A stretch of 64,000 bases of DNA, from assembly GCF_003032475.1 (NCBI RefSeq), contig NZ_CP028369.1:2170001-2234000 (forward strand). Direction: 5' to 3'. This document shows positions 25,166 to 33,302 of the stretch, piece after piece. How positions within the stretch are numbered: position 1 is the first letter of the stretch; each line of letters opens with the position of its first letter. This DNA comes from Streptomyces sp. P3. GTDB taxonomy: Bacteria > Actinomycetota > Actinomycetes > Streptomycetales > Streptomycetaceae. Position numbers and translations under genes: made by a program. The notes under the pieces were generated by a model. It was not told where the DNA came from. It was given only the letters and a program-made list of their open reading frames with translations, and did not search any database.

Positions 25166-26427
25166 ACCGGTTCTCCCTATCGGTGTCCGCCGCCGTCGCC
25201 CGTCTCACTGGTTCGGCGCTCGGGCCGTATCAGAGCGCCGTGGTCCGGATCGGCTTCAGCGGTACCTGGCTGCTGTTCCTGTTGCGGGAGTTCCCGCACC
25301 GCCAGGAGCTGTACGGCCCCGACGGCCCCTGGGACTGGGAGCTGGCCCGGCAGCTGATCGACAGCAACGGGGCGTTCACCGTCCTGATGTGGTCGCACGG
25401 GCAGGCGTGGTTCGAGACCGTGTACGCGCTCGCGCTGGTCGCCGCCGTGCTGCTGCTGCTGGGCTGGCGCACGCGCGCGATGTCGGTGCTGTTCATGGTC
25501 GGCGTGCTCTCGCTGCAGAACCGCAGCGTCTTCATGGGCGACGGCGGCGACAACGTCCTGCACCTGATGTCGATCTACCTGATGTTCATGCGCTGCGGCC
25601 AGGTGTGGTCGCTGGACGCCCGGCGGGCGCTGCGCGGACGGGAGGCACGCGCGCGGGGTGAACGGGTCACGGACCGGGTCGGTCCCGTTCTGTGGGCGGC
25701 GTCCGGGACGGTGCTGGTCGCGGTGACCGTGGCGGACCGTTTCCCCAGTGAGTGGACCATTCCGGCGCTGCTGTGGGCGGCGTGGGCCGCGCAGGGGCTC
25801 TGGTGGGCCGCCGGACGCCTCGGGAAGTCGGTGCAGCCGCGGATCCTGCTCGACGTGATCGGTAACGTCCTGCACAACGGCGCCCTCGTCGTGATCATGG
25901 TCGAGGCCTGTCTGATCTACGCGACGGCCGGCTGGTACAAGATCCAGGGCTCGCGCTGGCAGGACGGCACCGCCGCGTACTACCCCCTGCACCTGGACTA
26001 CTTCTCGCCCTGGCCCGCGCTCGCCGATCTGGTGACCGCCAGCGGCACGATGGTCCTGCTCGCGACGTACGGGACCGTCATCGTGCAGGTGGCCTTCCCG
26101 TTCACCCTGTTCAACCGCCGGCTGAAGAACGTGCTGCTGGCGTTGATGATCGCGGAGCACACGGTGATCGCGGTCCTGCTCGGGCTGCCGTTCTTCTCGC
26201 TGGCGATGATCGCGACGGACTCGGTCTTCCTGCCGACGCCGTTTCTGCACCGGGTCGGCGGTTGGGCGGCACGCGCGCGCGAGGCGCTGCTCCCGGACCG
26301 TGGGCAGCCTGGTCCCGACGGCGCGCGGACGGAGGAGGCCGAGCCGCAGCCGCGGGATCCGGGAGGCCCCGACCGCCCGGATCCCGAGCACGCACCCGCG
26401 GCTTCCACGCCGGGCACGCGCGCGTAG
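25162..26427 (+). CDS. HTTM-domain membrane protein (vitamin K-dependent gamma-carboxylase-like)
   Basis: The HTTM (horizontally transferred transmembrane) domain is related to the membrane part of gamma-glutamyl carboxylase; the bacterial reaction is unknown. The 421 residues have about eight to nine membrane segments over residues 20-380, conserved features such as GDGGDNVLHLMSIYLMF and KIQGSRWQDGTAAYYPLHLDYF, and a disordered Pro/Glu/Asp-rich tail. GTG 25162 overlaps the preceding stop. The 3' end contains two copies of CACGCCGGGCACGCG, one inside the gene and one just after the stop. Confidence 0.88.
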   Translation: MNRFSLSVSAAVARLTGSALGPYQSAVVRIGFSGTWLLFLLREFPHRQELYGPDGPWDWELARQLIDSNGAFTVLMWSHGQAWFETVYALALVAAVLLLLGWRTRAMSVLFMVGVLSLQNRSVFMGDGGDNVLHLMSIYLMFMRCGQVWSLDARRALRGREARARGERVTDRVGPVLWAASGTVLVAVTVADRFPSEWTIPALLWAAWAAQGLWWAAGRLGKSVQPRILLDVIGNVLHNGALVVIMVEACLIYATAGWYKIQGSRWQDGTAAYYPLHLDYFSPWPALADLVTASGTMVLLATYGTVIVQVAFPFTLFNRRLKNVLLALMIAEHTVIAVLLGLPFFSLAMIATDSVFLPTPFLHRVGGWAARAREALLPDRGQPGPDGARTEEAEPQPRDPGGPDRPDPEHAPAASTPGTRA

Positions 26428-26514
26428 GACCCACGCCGGGCACGCGGCGTGGGGTTCGGGCCGACGCTTTCGGCCCGGGTCCCGCGCCCGTGGCGCCCAC
26501 GTAGGGTTCACGGC

Positions 26515-27306
26515 ATGACCGACCCCGTGACCGCAGGTCTCGACCCGCTCGGCCGGTGGCGCCGGCTCGCCGACGGCGCCGTCCTGCTCGACGGCTTCCA
26601 CGCCCTCAAGCACGCCGTGCGCTTCGGCGCGGAGGTTCCGGTGGCGGTCGCCGTCGACCGGGAGGCGGCGCTCGCCCTGGCCGGGGAACTCGCACCCGAC
26701 GTGCGTGAGGCGCTGGACGGGCTGCTGACGGAGGTCCCGGAGGCGACGTACGCGTCCCTGGTGCCGCGTCCGCATCCCACCGCGGTCGCCGCCCTGGCCG
26801 TGCGGCCCTCGCGCGAGGCCCATCTGGACCGGCTCGGGCAGGCGTCCCGCACCACCCCGGTCGTGGTTCTGGACAACCCGCGCAACCTGGGCAACGCGGG
26901 GGCGGTGATCCGGCTCGCGGCCGGGTTCGGGGCGACCGGGGTGGTCACCACCGGCACGCTCGACCCGTGGCATCCGACCGTGGTGCGCGGCGGAGCGGGG
27001 CTGCACTTCGCGACGGCCGTGGAGCGGCTGACGGTGGACGAACTGCCGGCCGGCCCGGTGTTCGCGCTCGACCCGGAGGGCGACGACATCCGGGGCGTAG
27101 AGCTCCCGGACGACGCCCTCCTCGCGTTCGGCTCCGAGCGCAGCGGACTCTCCCCCGAGTTGCGCGCGCGGGCCGACCGTCTCCTCGCCCTGCCGATGCG
27201 CCCCCAGGTCTCCAGCTACAACCTCGCGACCAGTGTGGCCATGACGCTGTACCACTGGAGCGCCGCCGGGGGCGCTCCTCACCTCTTCGGAGCCTCGGCC
27301 CCGTAA
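26515..27306 (+). CDS. TrmH/SpoU-family RNA 2'-O-methyltransferase
   Basis: SAM-dependent methyltransferase of tRNA or rRNA ribose. The 263 residues have a variable N-terminal substrate domain and the SPOUT knot with motif 1 DNPRNLGNAGAVIRLAAGFG, motif 2 LLAFGSERSGLSPEL, and motif 3 LPMRPQVSSYNLATSVAMTLYH. ATG 26515 is preferred over an upstream ATG at 26449, which lies in a repeat-like region. It is not obviously linked to the flanking phenylacetate genes. The target nucleotide cannot be assigned. Confidence 0.88.
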   Translation: MTDPVTAGLDPLGRWRRLADGAVLLDGFHALKHAVRFGAEVPVAVAVDREAALALAGELAPDVREALDGLLTEVPEATYASLVPRPHPTAVAALAVRPSREAHLDRLGQASRTTPVVVLDNPRNLGNAGAVIRLAAGFGATGVVTTGTLDPWHPTVVRGGAGLHFATAVERLTVDELPAGPVFALDPEGDDIRGVELPDDALLAFGSERSGLSPELRARADRLLALPMRPQVSSYNLATSVAMTLYHWSAAGGAPHLFGASAP

Positions 27307-27401
27307 GCGCCCCCGGGGGTCGCCAGGGGGCGCCTGGGCCCCTCGGGGGAGACGCCGGCGCCCTGCCGGTCTTCGGGCGGACGCCGCCTCGGGGACGCTC
27401 C

Positions 27402-29096
27402 CTAGGCGTCCCGGCGGACCTCGACGACGCGGAAGCGGTTCGCGACGAAGGCGCCGTCGGTGAGGGCCGCGTTGGCCGCCGGGTTGCCGCCCGAGCCGTG
27501 GAAGTCGGAGAACGCGGCCGTCTGGTTGACGTAGACGCCGCCGGTGAGGTTCAGGGAGAGCTGGGCGGCCTCGTCCAGGCAGACCTCCTGGACGGCCTGC
27601 TCGACCTCGGCGTCGGTGGTGTACGCGCCGACCGTCATCGCGCCCTTCTCCCGCACGGTGCGCCGCAGCAGGGCCACCGCGTCGGCCGCGGAGTCGACCG
27701 TGACGGCGAAGGAGACGGGGCCGAAGCACTCGCTCATGTAGGCGGCCTCGTCGTCCGGCTTGGCTCCGTCCAGCTTGACGATCACCGGGGTGCGCACGAT
27801 CGCGTCCGGGAACTCCGGGTTGCCGACCTCGCGGGAGGCGAGGGCGACCTCGCCGAGGCCCGCCGCGGCTTCCAGACGGGCCTTGACGTCGGGGTTGACG
27901 ATCGCGCCGAGCAGCGCGTTCGCTCGTGCGTCGTCGCCGAGGAGACCGTCGACCGAGCGGGCGAGATCGGCGACGACCTCGTCGTAGGACTTCGGGCCCT
28001 CGTCGGTGCGGATGCCGTCGCGGGGGATCAGCAGGTTCTGCGGGGTGGTGCACATCTGGCCGCTGTACAGGGACAGCGAGAACGCCAGGTTGGCGAGCAT
28101 GCCCTTGTAGTTCGCGGTGGACTCCACGAGCACCGTGTTGACGCCGGCCTTCTCGGTGTAGACCTGCGCCTGACGGGCGTTGGCCTCCAGCCAGTCGCCG
28201 AAGGCGGTCGAGCCGGTGTAGTCGACGATCCGGATCTCGGGGCGGGTGGCCAGCGTCTTGGCGATGCCCTCGCCGGGACGCTCGGCGGCCAGCGCGACCA
28301 GGTTCGGGTCGAAGCCGGCCGCGGCGAGCACCTCGCGCGCGACGCCCACGGTCAGCGCGAGCGGGAGCACCGCGCGCGGGTGGGGCTTGACCAGGACCGC
28401 GTTGCCGGTGGCCAGCGAGGCGAACAGGCCCGGGTAGCCGTTCCACGTGGGGAAGGTGTTGCAGCCGATGAGCAGGGCGACGCCGCGCGGGACGGGGGTG
28501 AAACTCTTGGTCATCGCGAGCGGGTCGCGCTTGCCCTGGGGCTTGCTCCACTCCGCCGTGCCGGGGGTGCGGACCTGTTCGGCGTAGGCGTACGCCACGG
28601 CTTCCAGGCCGCGGTCCTGTGCGTGCGGGCCGCCGGCCTGGAAGGCCATCATGAAGGCCTGGCCGGACGTGTGCATGACGGCGTGTGCGAATTCGTGGGT
28701 GCGGTCGCTGATCCGCTTGAGGATCTCCAGACAGACCACCGCGCGTACCTCCGCGCCCGCGTCCCGCCAGGCGCGCTGTCCGGCACGCATCGCGGGCAGC
28801 AGAGCGTCCACGTCCGCGTGCGGGTAGGAGACGCCGAGCTCGGGGCCGTACGGCGAGACCTCGCCGCCCACCCAGCCGTCCGTGCCGGGCTGGCCGAGGT
28901 CGAGGCGGGTGTTCAGGACGGCGTCGAAGGCGGCCTTCCCGGCTGCCGCGTCCAGGCTGCCGTTCTCCCCGTAGGCCTTGGGGTGTTCGGGGTGGGGGGA
29001 CCAGTACGCGCGCGTGCGGATCGCTTCCAGGGCCTGGTCGAGGGTGGGCCGGTGCTGGGCGATCAGAGCGTGCGCGGTCAGTTCGGCGGCGGCCAT
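27402..29096 (-). CDS. paaN: Phenylacetate degradation aldehyde dehydrogenase PaaN
   Basis: Oxidises the semialdehyde formed after ring opening. The 564 residues are an aldehyde dehydrogenase domain of the PaaN type, with catalytic Cys in SGQMCTTPQNLLIP and the family C-terminal VYVNQTAAFSDFHGSGGNPAAN. It lacks the C-terminal MaoC-like hydratase domain that fused PaaZ proteins (about 680 residues) use to open the oxepin ring, so a separate enoyl-CoA hydratase would be needed. It is divergent from the hydroxyacyl-CoA dehydrogenase gene and shares an operator with it. Confidence 0.92.
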   Translation of the reverse strand: MAAAELTAHALIAQHRPTLDQALEAIRTRAYWSPHPEHPKAYGENGSLDAAAGKAAFDAVLNTRLDLGQPGTDGWVGGEVSPYGPELGVSYPHADVDALLPAMRAGQRAWRDAGAEVRAVVCLEILKRISDRTHEFAHAVMHTSGQAFMMAFQAGGPHAQDRGLEAVAYAYAEQVRTPGTAEWSKPQGKRDPLAMTKSFTPVPRGVALLIGCNTFPTWNGYPGLFASLATGNAVLVKPHPRAVLPLALTVGVAREVLAAAGFDPNLVALAAERPGEGIAKTLATRPEIRIVDYTGSTAFGDWLEANARQAQVYTEKAGVNTVLVESTANYKGMLANLAFSLSLYSGQMCTTPQNLLIPRDGIRTDEGPKSYDEVVADLARSVDGLLGDDARANALLGAIVNPDVKARLEAAAGLGEVALASREVGNPEFPDAIVRTPVIVKLDGAKPDDEAAYMSECFGPVSFAVTVDSAADAVALLRRTVREKGAMTVGAYTTDAEVEQAVQEVCLDEAAQLSLNLTGGVYVNQTAAFSDFHGSGGNPAANAALTDGAFVANRFRVVEVRRDA

Positions 29097-29178
29097 GCGG
29101 GACCAACTCCTCGTCTTGAGAACTCTCCGTCGAGCTCATGACCTGGCGGAAACCTGGGCAGGAACAGCCAGTCACGGC

Positions 29179-29207
29179 TAGAGTAACCGAACGATCGGTC
29201 GGGACAA
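29179..29207. promoter_or_regulatory. Divergent paaN / 3-hydroxyacyl-CoA dehydrogenase promoters around one operator
   Basis: The palindrome ACCGAACGATCGGT (29186-29199) adjoins a candidate plus-strand -10 TAGAGT (29179-29184; possible -35 TGGGCA at 29155-29160). It falls between a minus-strand -10 TACTCT (29180-29185) and -35 TTGTCC (29202-29207, 16-base spacing). One bound repressor could therefore block both directions. Promoter boxes are moderate matches; the palindrome itself is clear. Confidence 0.7.
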
Positions 29208-29255
29208 GGGGGCCTGCCGCATCTGTGGAAATCCCCGTGCGGGAGGATCGCGCAC

Positions 29256-30770
29256 ATGACAGGACTCGACCCCAGCAGCGCCGTGGCCGTCGTCGGCACC
29301 GGCACCATGGGCCAGGGCATCGCCCAGGTCGCACTGGTCGCGGGACACCCCGTGCGGCTGTACGACGCCGTTCCCGGCCGTGCTCGCGAGGCGGCCGCCG
29401 CGATCGGCGCCCGCCTGGACCGGCTCGTCGAGAAGGACCGTCTCGCCGCCGCGGACCGGGACGAGGCACGCGCCCGGTTGCGGCCCGCGGAGAGCATCGC
29501 CGACCTCGCGGACTGCTCCCTGGTCGTGGAGGCCGTCGTCGAGCGGCTGGACGTCAAGCAGGAGCTGTTCCGGCAGCTGGAGGACGTCGTCGGCGAGGAC
29601 TGCCTGCTCGCCACCAACACCTCCTCCCTGTCCGTGACCGCGGTCGCCGGCGCCCTGCGCAACCCGGGGCGCTTCGTCGGCCTGCACTTCTTCAACCCGG
29701 CGCCGCTGCTGCCGCTGGTCGAGGTCGTCTCCGGGTACGCCACCGACGTCACCTCGGCCACGCGCGCGTACGAGACCGCCCGCGCCTGGGGGAAGACGCC
29801 GGTCGCCTGCGCCGACACCCCCGGGTTCATCGTCAACCGCATCGCGCGGCCCTTCTACGCCGAGGCGTTCGCCGTCTACGAGGCGCAGGGCGCCGACCCG
29901 GCCACCATCGACGCGGTCCTGCGCGAGTCGGGCGGCTTCCGGATGGGCGCCTTCGAACTGACCGACCTGATCGGCCAGGACGTCAACGAGTCGGTCACGC
30001 ACTCCGTGTGGCAGTCCTTCTTCCAGGACGTGCGCTTCACGCCCTCGCTCGCCCAGCGGCGCCTGGTCGAGTCGGGCCGCCTCGGCCGCAAGAGCGGCCA
30101 GGGCTGGTACGACTACCGGGAGGGCGCCGAGCCCGCCGAGCCGCACACCGCCGAGAAGGCCCGGCCTCCCGCGTACGTCGTCGCCGAGGGCAACCTGGGC
30201 CCCGCGTCGGAGCTGCTCGCGCTGATCCGGGAGGCGGGCATCCAGGTCCGCGAGGAGGACGAGGACCACGGCACCCGCCTGGTGCTGCCCGGCGGCGGCC
30301 AGCTCGCCCTCGCCGACGGCCAGACCTCCGTGGAGTTCCGCGACGTCGTCTACTTCGACCTGGCCCTGGACTACCGCAAGGCCACCCGCATCGCCCTGGC
30401 CTCCTCCCAGGACACCTCCCCGCAGACCATGTCCGAGGCGGTCGGCCTGTTCCAGGCGCTCGGCAAGGACGTCAGCGTCATCGGGGACGTCCCCGGCATG
30501 ATCGTCGCCCGTACGGTCGCCCGGATCGTCGACCTCGCGCACGACGCGGTCGCCAAGGGCGTCGCCACCGAGGAGGACATCGACACCGCGATGCGCCTCG
30601 GGGTGAACTACCCCCTCGGCCCGTTCGAGTGGAGCCGCCGTCTCGGCCGCACCTGGGCCTGCGCCCTCCTCGACGACCTGCACGAGCGCGACCCCTCCGG
30701 GCGCTACGCGCCGTCCCTCGCGCTCTACCGGCACTCCTACGCCACGGAGAAGCGGGAGGGCGCCTCGTGA
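29256..30770 (+). CDS. paaH: 3-hydroxyacyl-CoA dehydrogenase (PaaH type)
   Basis: NAD-dependent oxidation of a 3-hydroxyacyl-CoA, most likely 3-hydroxyadipyl-CoA of the phenylacetate pathway. The 504 residues have the Rossmann motif GTGTMGQGIAQ (about 9-19), the catalytic His in GLHFFNPAPL, the DTPGFIVNRI signature, and a second C-terminal helical domain ending in GVNYPLGPFEW, the duplicated layout of PaaH-like enzymes. ATG 29256 follows GGGAGGA. Its stop overlaps the TetR gene start (GTGA at 30767-30770), so the repressor is coupled to its own regulon. A different beta-oxidation substrate remains possible. Confidence 0.9.
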   Translation: MTGLDPSSAVAVVGTGTMGQGIAQVALVAGHPVRLYDAVPGRAREAAAAIGARLDRLVEKDRLAAADRDEARARLRPAESIADLADCSLVVEAVVERLDVKQELFRQLEDVVGEDCLLATNTSSLSVTAVAGALRNPGRFVGLHFFNPAPLLPLVEVVSGYATDVTSATRAYETARAWGKTPVACADTPGFIVNRIARPFYAEAFAVYEAQGADPATIDAVLRESGGFRMGAFELTDLIGQDVNESVTHSVWQSFFQDVRFTPSLAQRRLVESGRLGRKSGQGWYDYREGAEPAEPHTAEKARPPAYVVAEGNLGPASELLALIREAGIQVREEDEDHGTRLVLPGGGQLALADGQTSVEFRDVVYFDLALDYRKATRIALASSQDTSPQTMSEAVGLFQALGKDVSVIGDVPGMIVARTVARIVDLAHDAVAKGVATEEDIDTAMRLGVNYPLGPFEWSRRLGRTWACALLDDLHERDPSGRYAPSLALYRHSYATEKREGAS

Positions 30771-31357
30771 CCACCGCCAAGCGCGACACGTACACCCCGG
30801 AGAGCCTGCTCTCCGTCGCCGTCCAGGTGTTCAACGAGCGCGGCTACGACGGCACCTCCATGGAGCACCTCTCCAGGGCGGCCGGCATCTCCAAGTCGTC
30901 GATCTACCACCACGTCGCCGGCAAGGAGGAGCTGCTGCGGCGCGCCGTCAGCCGCGCGCTGGACGGACTGTTCGGGATCCTCGACGAGGAGCACGCGCGC
31001 GAGGGGCACGCCTCGGAGCGCCTCGAGTACGTCGTGCGGCGCATGGTCGAGGTCCTCATCGGCGAACTGCCGTACGTGACGCTGCTGCTGCGGGTGCGCG
31101 GCAACACCGACACCGAGCGGTGGGCCCTGGAGCGGCGCCGGGACTTCGACCACCGGGTCGCCGAGCTGCTGAGGGCGGCCGCGGCCGAGGGGGAGGTGCG
31201 CGGCGACATGGAGGTGCGGCTCGCCACCCGCCTGGTCTTCGGGATGATCAACTCGATCGTCGAGTGGTACCGGCCCGGCGGCCGGGGAATGGTCGAGAGC
31301 GATGTGGCGGACGCGGTGGTGCGGCTCGTCTTCGAGGGGCTGCGCACGGCCCCGTAG
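30767..31357 (+). CDS. TetR-family regulator, probable PaaR-type repressor of phenylacetate genes
   Basis: The 196 residues start with a TetR helix-turn-helix (about 13-60: FNERGYDGTSMEHLSRAAG, then KSSIYHHVAGKEEL) and a helical ligand-binding domain. GTG 30767 has GGGAGGG upstream and overlaps the previous stop. Location inside the paa block and the ACCGA-N4-TCGGT palindromes upstream of paaA, paaN/paaH and bkdA suggest it is the cognate repressor. In Corynebacterium a TetR-type PaaR responds to phenylacetyl-CoA; the same ligand is an inference here. Confidence 0.85.
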   Translation: MTTAKRDTYTPESLLSVAVQVFNERGYDGTSMEHLSRAAGISKSSIYHHVAGKEELLRRAVSRALDGLFGILDEEHAREGHASERLEYVVRRMVEVLIGELPYVTLLLRVRGNTDTERWALERRRDFDHRVAELLRAAAAEGEVRGDMEVRLATRLVFGMINSIVEWYRPGGRGMVESDVADAVVRLVFEGLRTAP

Positions 31358-31360
31358 GGC

Positions 31361-31993
31361 TCAGCCCTGCGGTTCCAGGTCCTCCTCCTCGAACACCAGC
31401 AGCGTGCGGGTGCTGAGCACCTCGGGGATCGCCTGCAGACGGGTGAGGACCACCTCGCGCAGCGCCCGGTTGTCGGGTGTGTGCACCAGCAGCAGGACGT
31501 CGAAGTCGCCCCCGACGAGCGCGATGTGGGAGGCGCCGGGCAGCCGTCTGAGCTGCTCGCGCACGGTCCGCCAGGAGTTCTGCACGATCGTCAGGGTGAT
31601 GTAGGCGCTCGTGCCCTGTCCCGCCCGCTCGTGGTCGACGCGGGCGCCGAAGCCGCGGATGACGCCGTCCTCGATGAGCCGGTTGATCCGCGCGTAGGCG
31701 TTGGCCCGGGAGACATGGACCCGTTCGGCGACCGAGCGTATGGAGGCGCGGCCGTCCGCCTGGAGCATCTGCAGGATGTCCTGGTCGATGGCGTCGAGCG
31801 GACGCGGCGGCGGCAGCGGGGCCCCGGCCGAGGGCGCAGGAGCAGTGCCCGCGGACGGCTGGGGGCCGCCCGGCGCGGAACCCCCCGGCGGCTGGGAGCC
31901 GCCCGACCCGGCACCACCCGGCGGAAGCGCGGCACCGCCCGACGGGAGCGCGGCACCGCTCTCCGGCCCTGCGGCCATTTGTTCAGGTGCCAT
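31361..31993 (-). CDS. bkdR: Lrp/AsnC-family regulator, BkdR-like
   Basis: Transcription factor that probably controls the divergent bkd operon in response to branched-chain amino or keto acids. The 210 residues begin with about 65 residues of Gly/Pro/Ala-rich low-complexity sequence (repeats such as SGGAALPPGG), which is unusual for the family (about 150 residues). The Lrp helix-turn-helix (SIRSVAERVHVSRANAYARINRL) and the RAM ligand-binding domain follow. A later start would have to be a non-ATG codon. The frame ends three bases after the TetR gene, in convergent orientation. Confidence 0.85.
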   Translation of the reverse strand: MAPEQMAAGPESGAALPSGGAALPPGGAGSGGSQPPGGSAPGGPQPSAGTAPAPSAGAPLPPPRPLDAIDQDILQMLQADGRASIRSVAERVHVSRANAYARINRLIEDGVIRGFGARVDHERAGQGTSAYITLTIVQNSWRTVREQLRRLPGASHIALVGGDFDVLLLVHTPDNRALREVVLTRLQAIPEVLSTRTLLVFEEEDLEPQG

Positions 31994-32051
31994 GTCCCCC
32001 CGCCTCTCCCGTATGGACGTACTGCACCCATCTCAGGTTGTGGAGAACCGT

Positions 32052-32060
32052 TTGTCCACA
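32052..32060 (+). other. DnaA box overlapping a candidate bkdA -35
   Basis: TTGTCCACA, a perfect Streptomyces DnaA box, in the bkdR-bkdA intergenic region. Its first six bases (TTGTCC) could serve as a -35 element, with TAGCCA at 32076-32081 as -10. Confidence 0.55.
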
Positions 32061-32094
32061 GCCTGAGGGGCCCTGTAGCCAAAATGTGCCGACG

Positions 32095-32108
32095 ACCGAA
32101 CAATCGGT
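32095..32108. promoter_or_regulatory. Putative TetR operator upstream of bkdA
   Basis: ACCGAACAATCGGT differs from the site at 29186-29199 by one base (G to A) and keeps perfect ACCGA/TCGGT arms. It lies 61 bases upstream of the bkdA start, just past a candidate -10, as in the paaA promoter. Confidence 0.65.
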
Positions 32109-32168
32109 AGGTGAGGCGCATCACAACTGACGCGCCACCCGTAGCCACTCCTCCGAGGAGGTGCCGTC

Positions 32169-33302
32169 ATGACGGTCATGGAGCAGCGGGGCGCGTACCG
32201 GCCGACCCCGCCGCCGGCCTGGCAGCCCCGTACCGATCCCGCGCCGCTGCTGCCCGACGCGGAGCCGTACCGCGTCCTCGGCACCGAGGCGGCCGCACAG
32301 GCCGACCCCGAGCTGCTGCGCCGGCTGTACGCGCAGCTGGTTCGCGGCCGGCGGTACAACGTCCAGGCCACCGCCCTCACCAAGCAGGGCAGACTCGCCG
32401 TCTACCCGTCCAGCACCGGCCAGGAGGCGTGCGAGGTCGCCGCCGCTCTCGTCCTGGAGGAGCGGGACTGGCTCTTCCCCAGCTACCGCGACACCCTCGC
32501 CGTCGTCGCACGCGGCGTGGACCCCGTCGAGGCCCTCACCCTGCTGCGCGGCGACTGGCACACCGGCTACGACCCCCACGAGCACCGGGTCGCACCCCTG
32601 TGCACCCCGCTCGCCACCCAGCTCCCGCACGCCGTGGGCCTCGCGCACGCCGCCCGCCTCAAGGGGGACGACGTGGTCGCGCTCGCCATGGTCGGCGACG
32701 GCGGCACCAGTGAGGGCGACTTCCACGAGGCGCTGAACTTCGCCGCCGTCTGGCAGGCGCCGGTCGTCTTCCTCGTGCAGAACAACGGCTTCGCGATCTC
32801 CGTGCCGCTCGCCAAGCAGACCGCCGCCCCGTCGCTGGCCCACAAGGCCGTCGGATACGGCATGCCGGGCCGGCTGGTCGACGGCAACGACGCGGCGGCC
32901 GTGCACGAGGTGCTGGCCGACGCCGTGCGCCGCGCACGGGAAGGCGGCGGCCCGACCCTCGTGGAGGCGGTGACGTACCGCATCGACGCGCACACCAACG
33001 CCGACGACGCCACCCGCTACCGCGCCGACGCCGAGGTCGAGACCTGGCGCGAGCACGACCCGATCGAGCTCCTGGAGCGCGAGCTGACCGCGCGCGGGCT
33101 GCTCGACGAGGACACCCGGCGCACCGTGCGGGAGGCCGCCGAGGAGATGGCCGCAGACCTGCGCGCCCGGATGAACCAGGACGCTGTCCTCGACCCGATG
33201 GACCTGTTCTCCCACGTGTACGCCGAACCCACCCCGCAGCTGCGCGAGCAGCAGGCGATGCTGCGGGCGGAGCTCGAGGCCGAGCAGGAAGGCGCGCACT
33301 GA
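32169..33302 (+). CDS. bkdA: Branched-chain alpha-keto acid dehydrogenase E1 alpha subunit (first operon)
   Basis: Thiamine-diphosphate-dependent decarboxylase of 2-oxoisovalerate and related acids. The 377 residues contain the TPP motif MVGDGGTSEGDFHEALNFA...NN and the phosphorylation-loop-like region YRIDAHTNADDATRYR. ATG 32169 has a strong GAGGAGG site. Its stop overlaps bkdB (TGATG). The length is close to S. avermitilis BkdA (recalled as 381), and the next gene at 334 residues matches BkdB, which is why I used the bkdABC names. Confidence 0.92.
   Translation: MTVMEQRGAYRPTPPPAWQPRTDPAPLLPDAEPYRVLGTEAAAQADPELLRRLYAQLVRGRRYNVQATALTKQGRLAVYPSSTGQEACEVAAALVLEERDWLFPSYRDTLAVVARGVDPVEALTLLRGDWHTGYDPHEHRVAPLCTPLATQLPHAVGLAHAARLKGDDVVALAMVGDGGTSEGDFHEALNFAAVWQAPVVFLVQNNGFAISVPLAKQTAAPSLAHKAVGYGMPGRLVDGNDAAAVHEVLADAVRRAREGGGPTLVEAVTYRIDAHTNADDATRYRADAEVETWREHDPIELLERELTARGLLDEDTRRTVREAAEEMAADLRARMNQDAVLDPMDLFSHVYAEPTPQLREQQAMLRAELEAEQEGAH

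Noticed and set aside
25177..29469. 1430-codon open frame on the minus strand
   Set aside because: It spans HTTM, methyltransferase and paaN genes in another frame; high G+C makes long antisense frames common, and its translation is Arg/Pro/Gly-rich without any domain.
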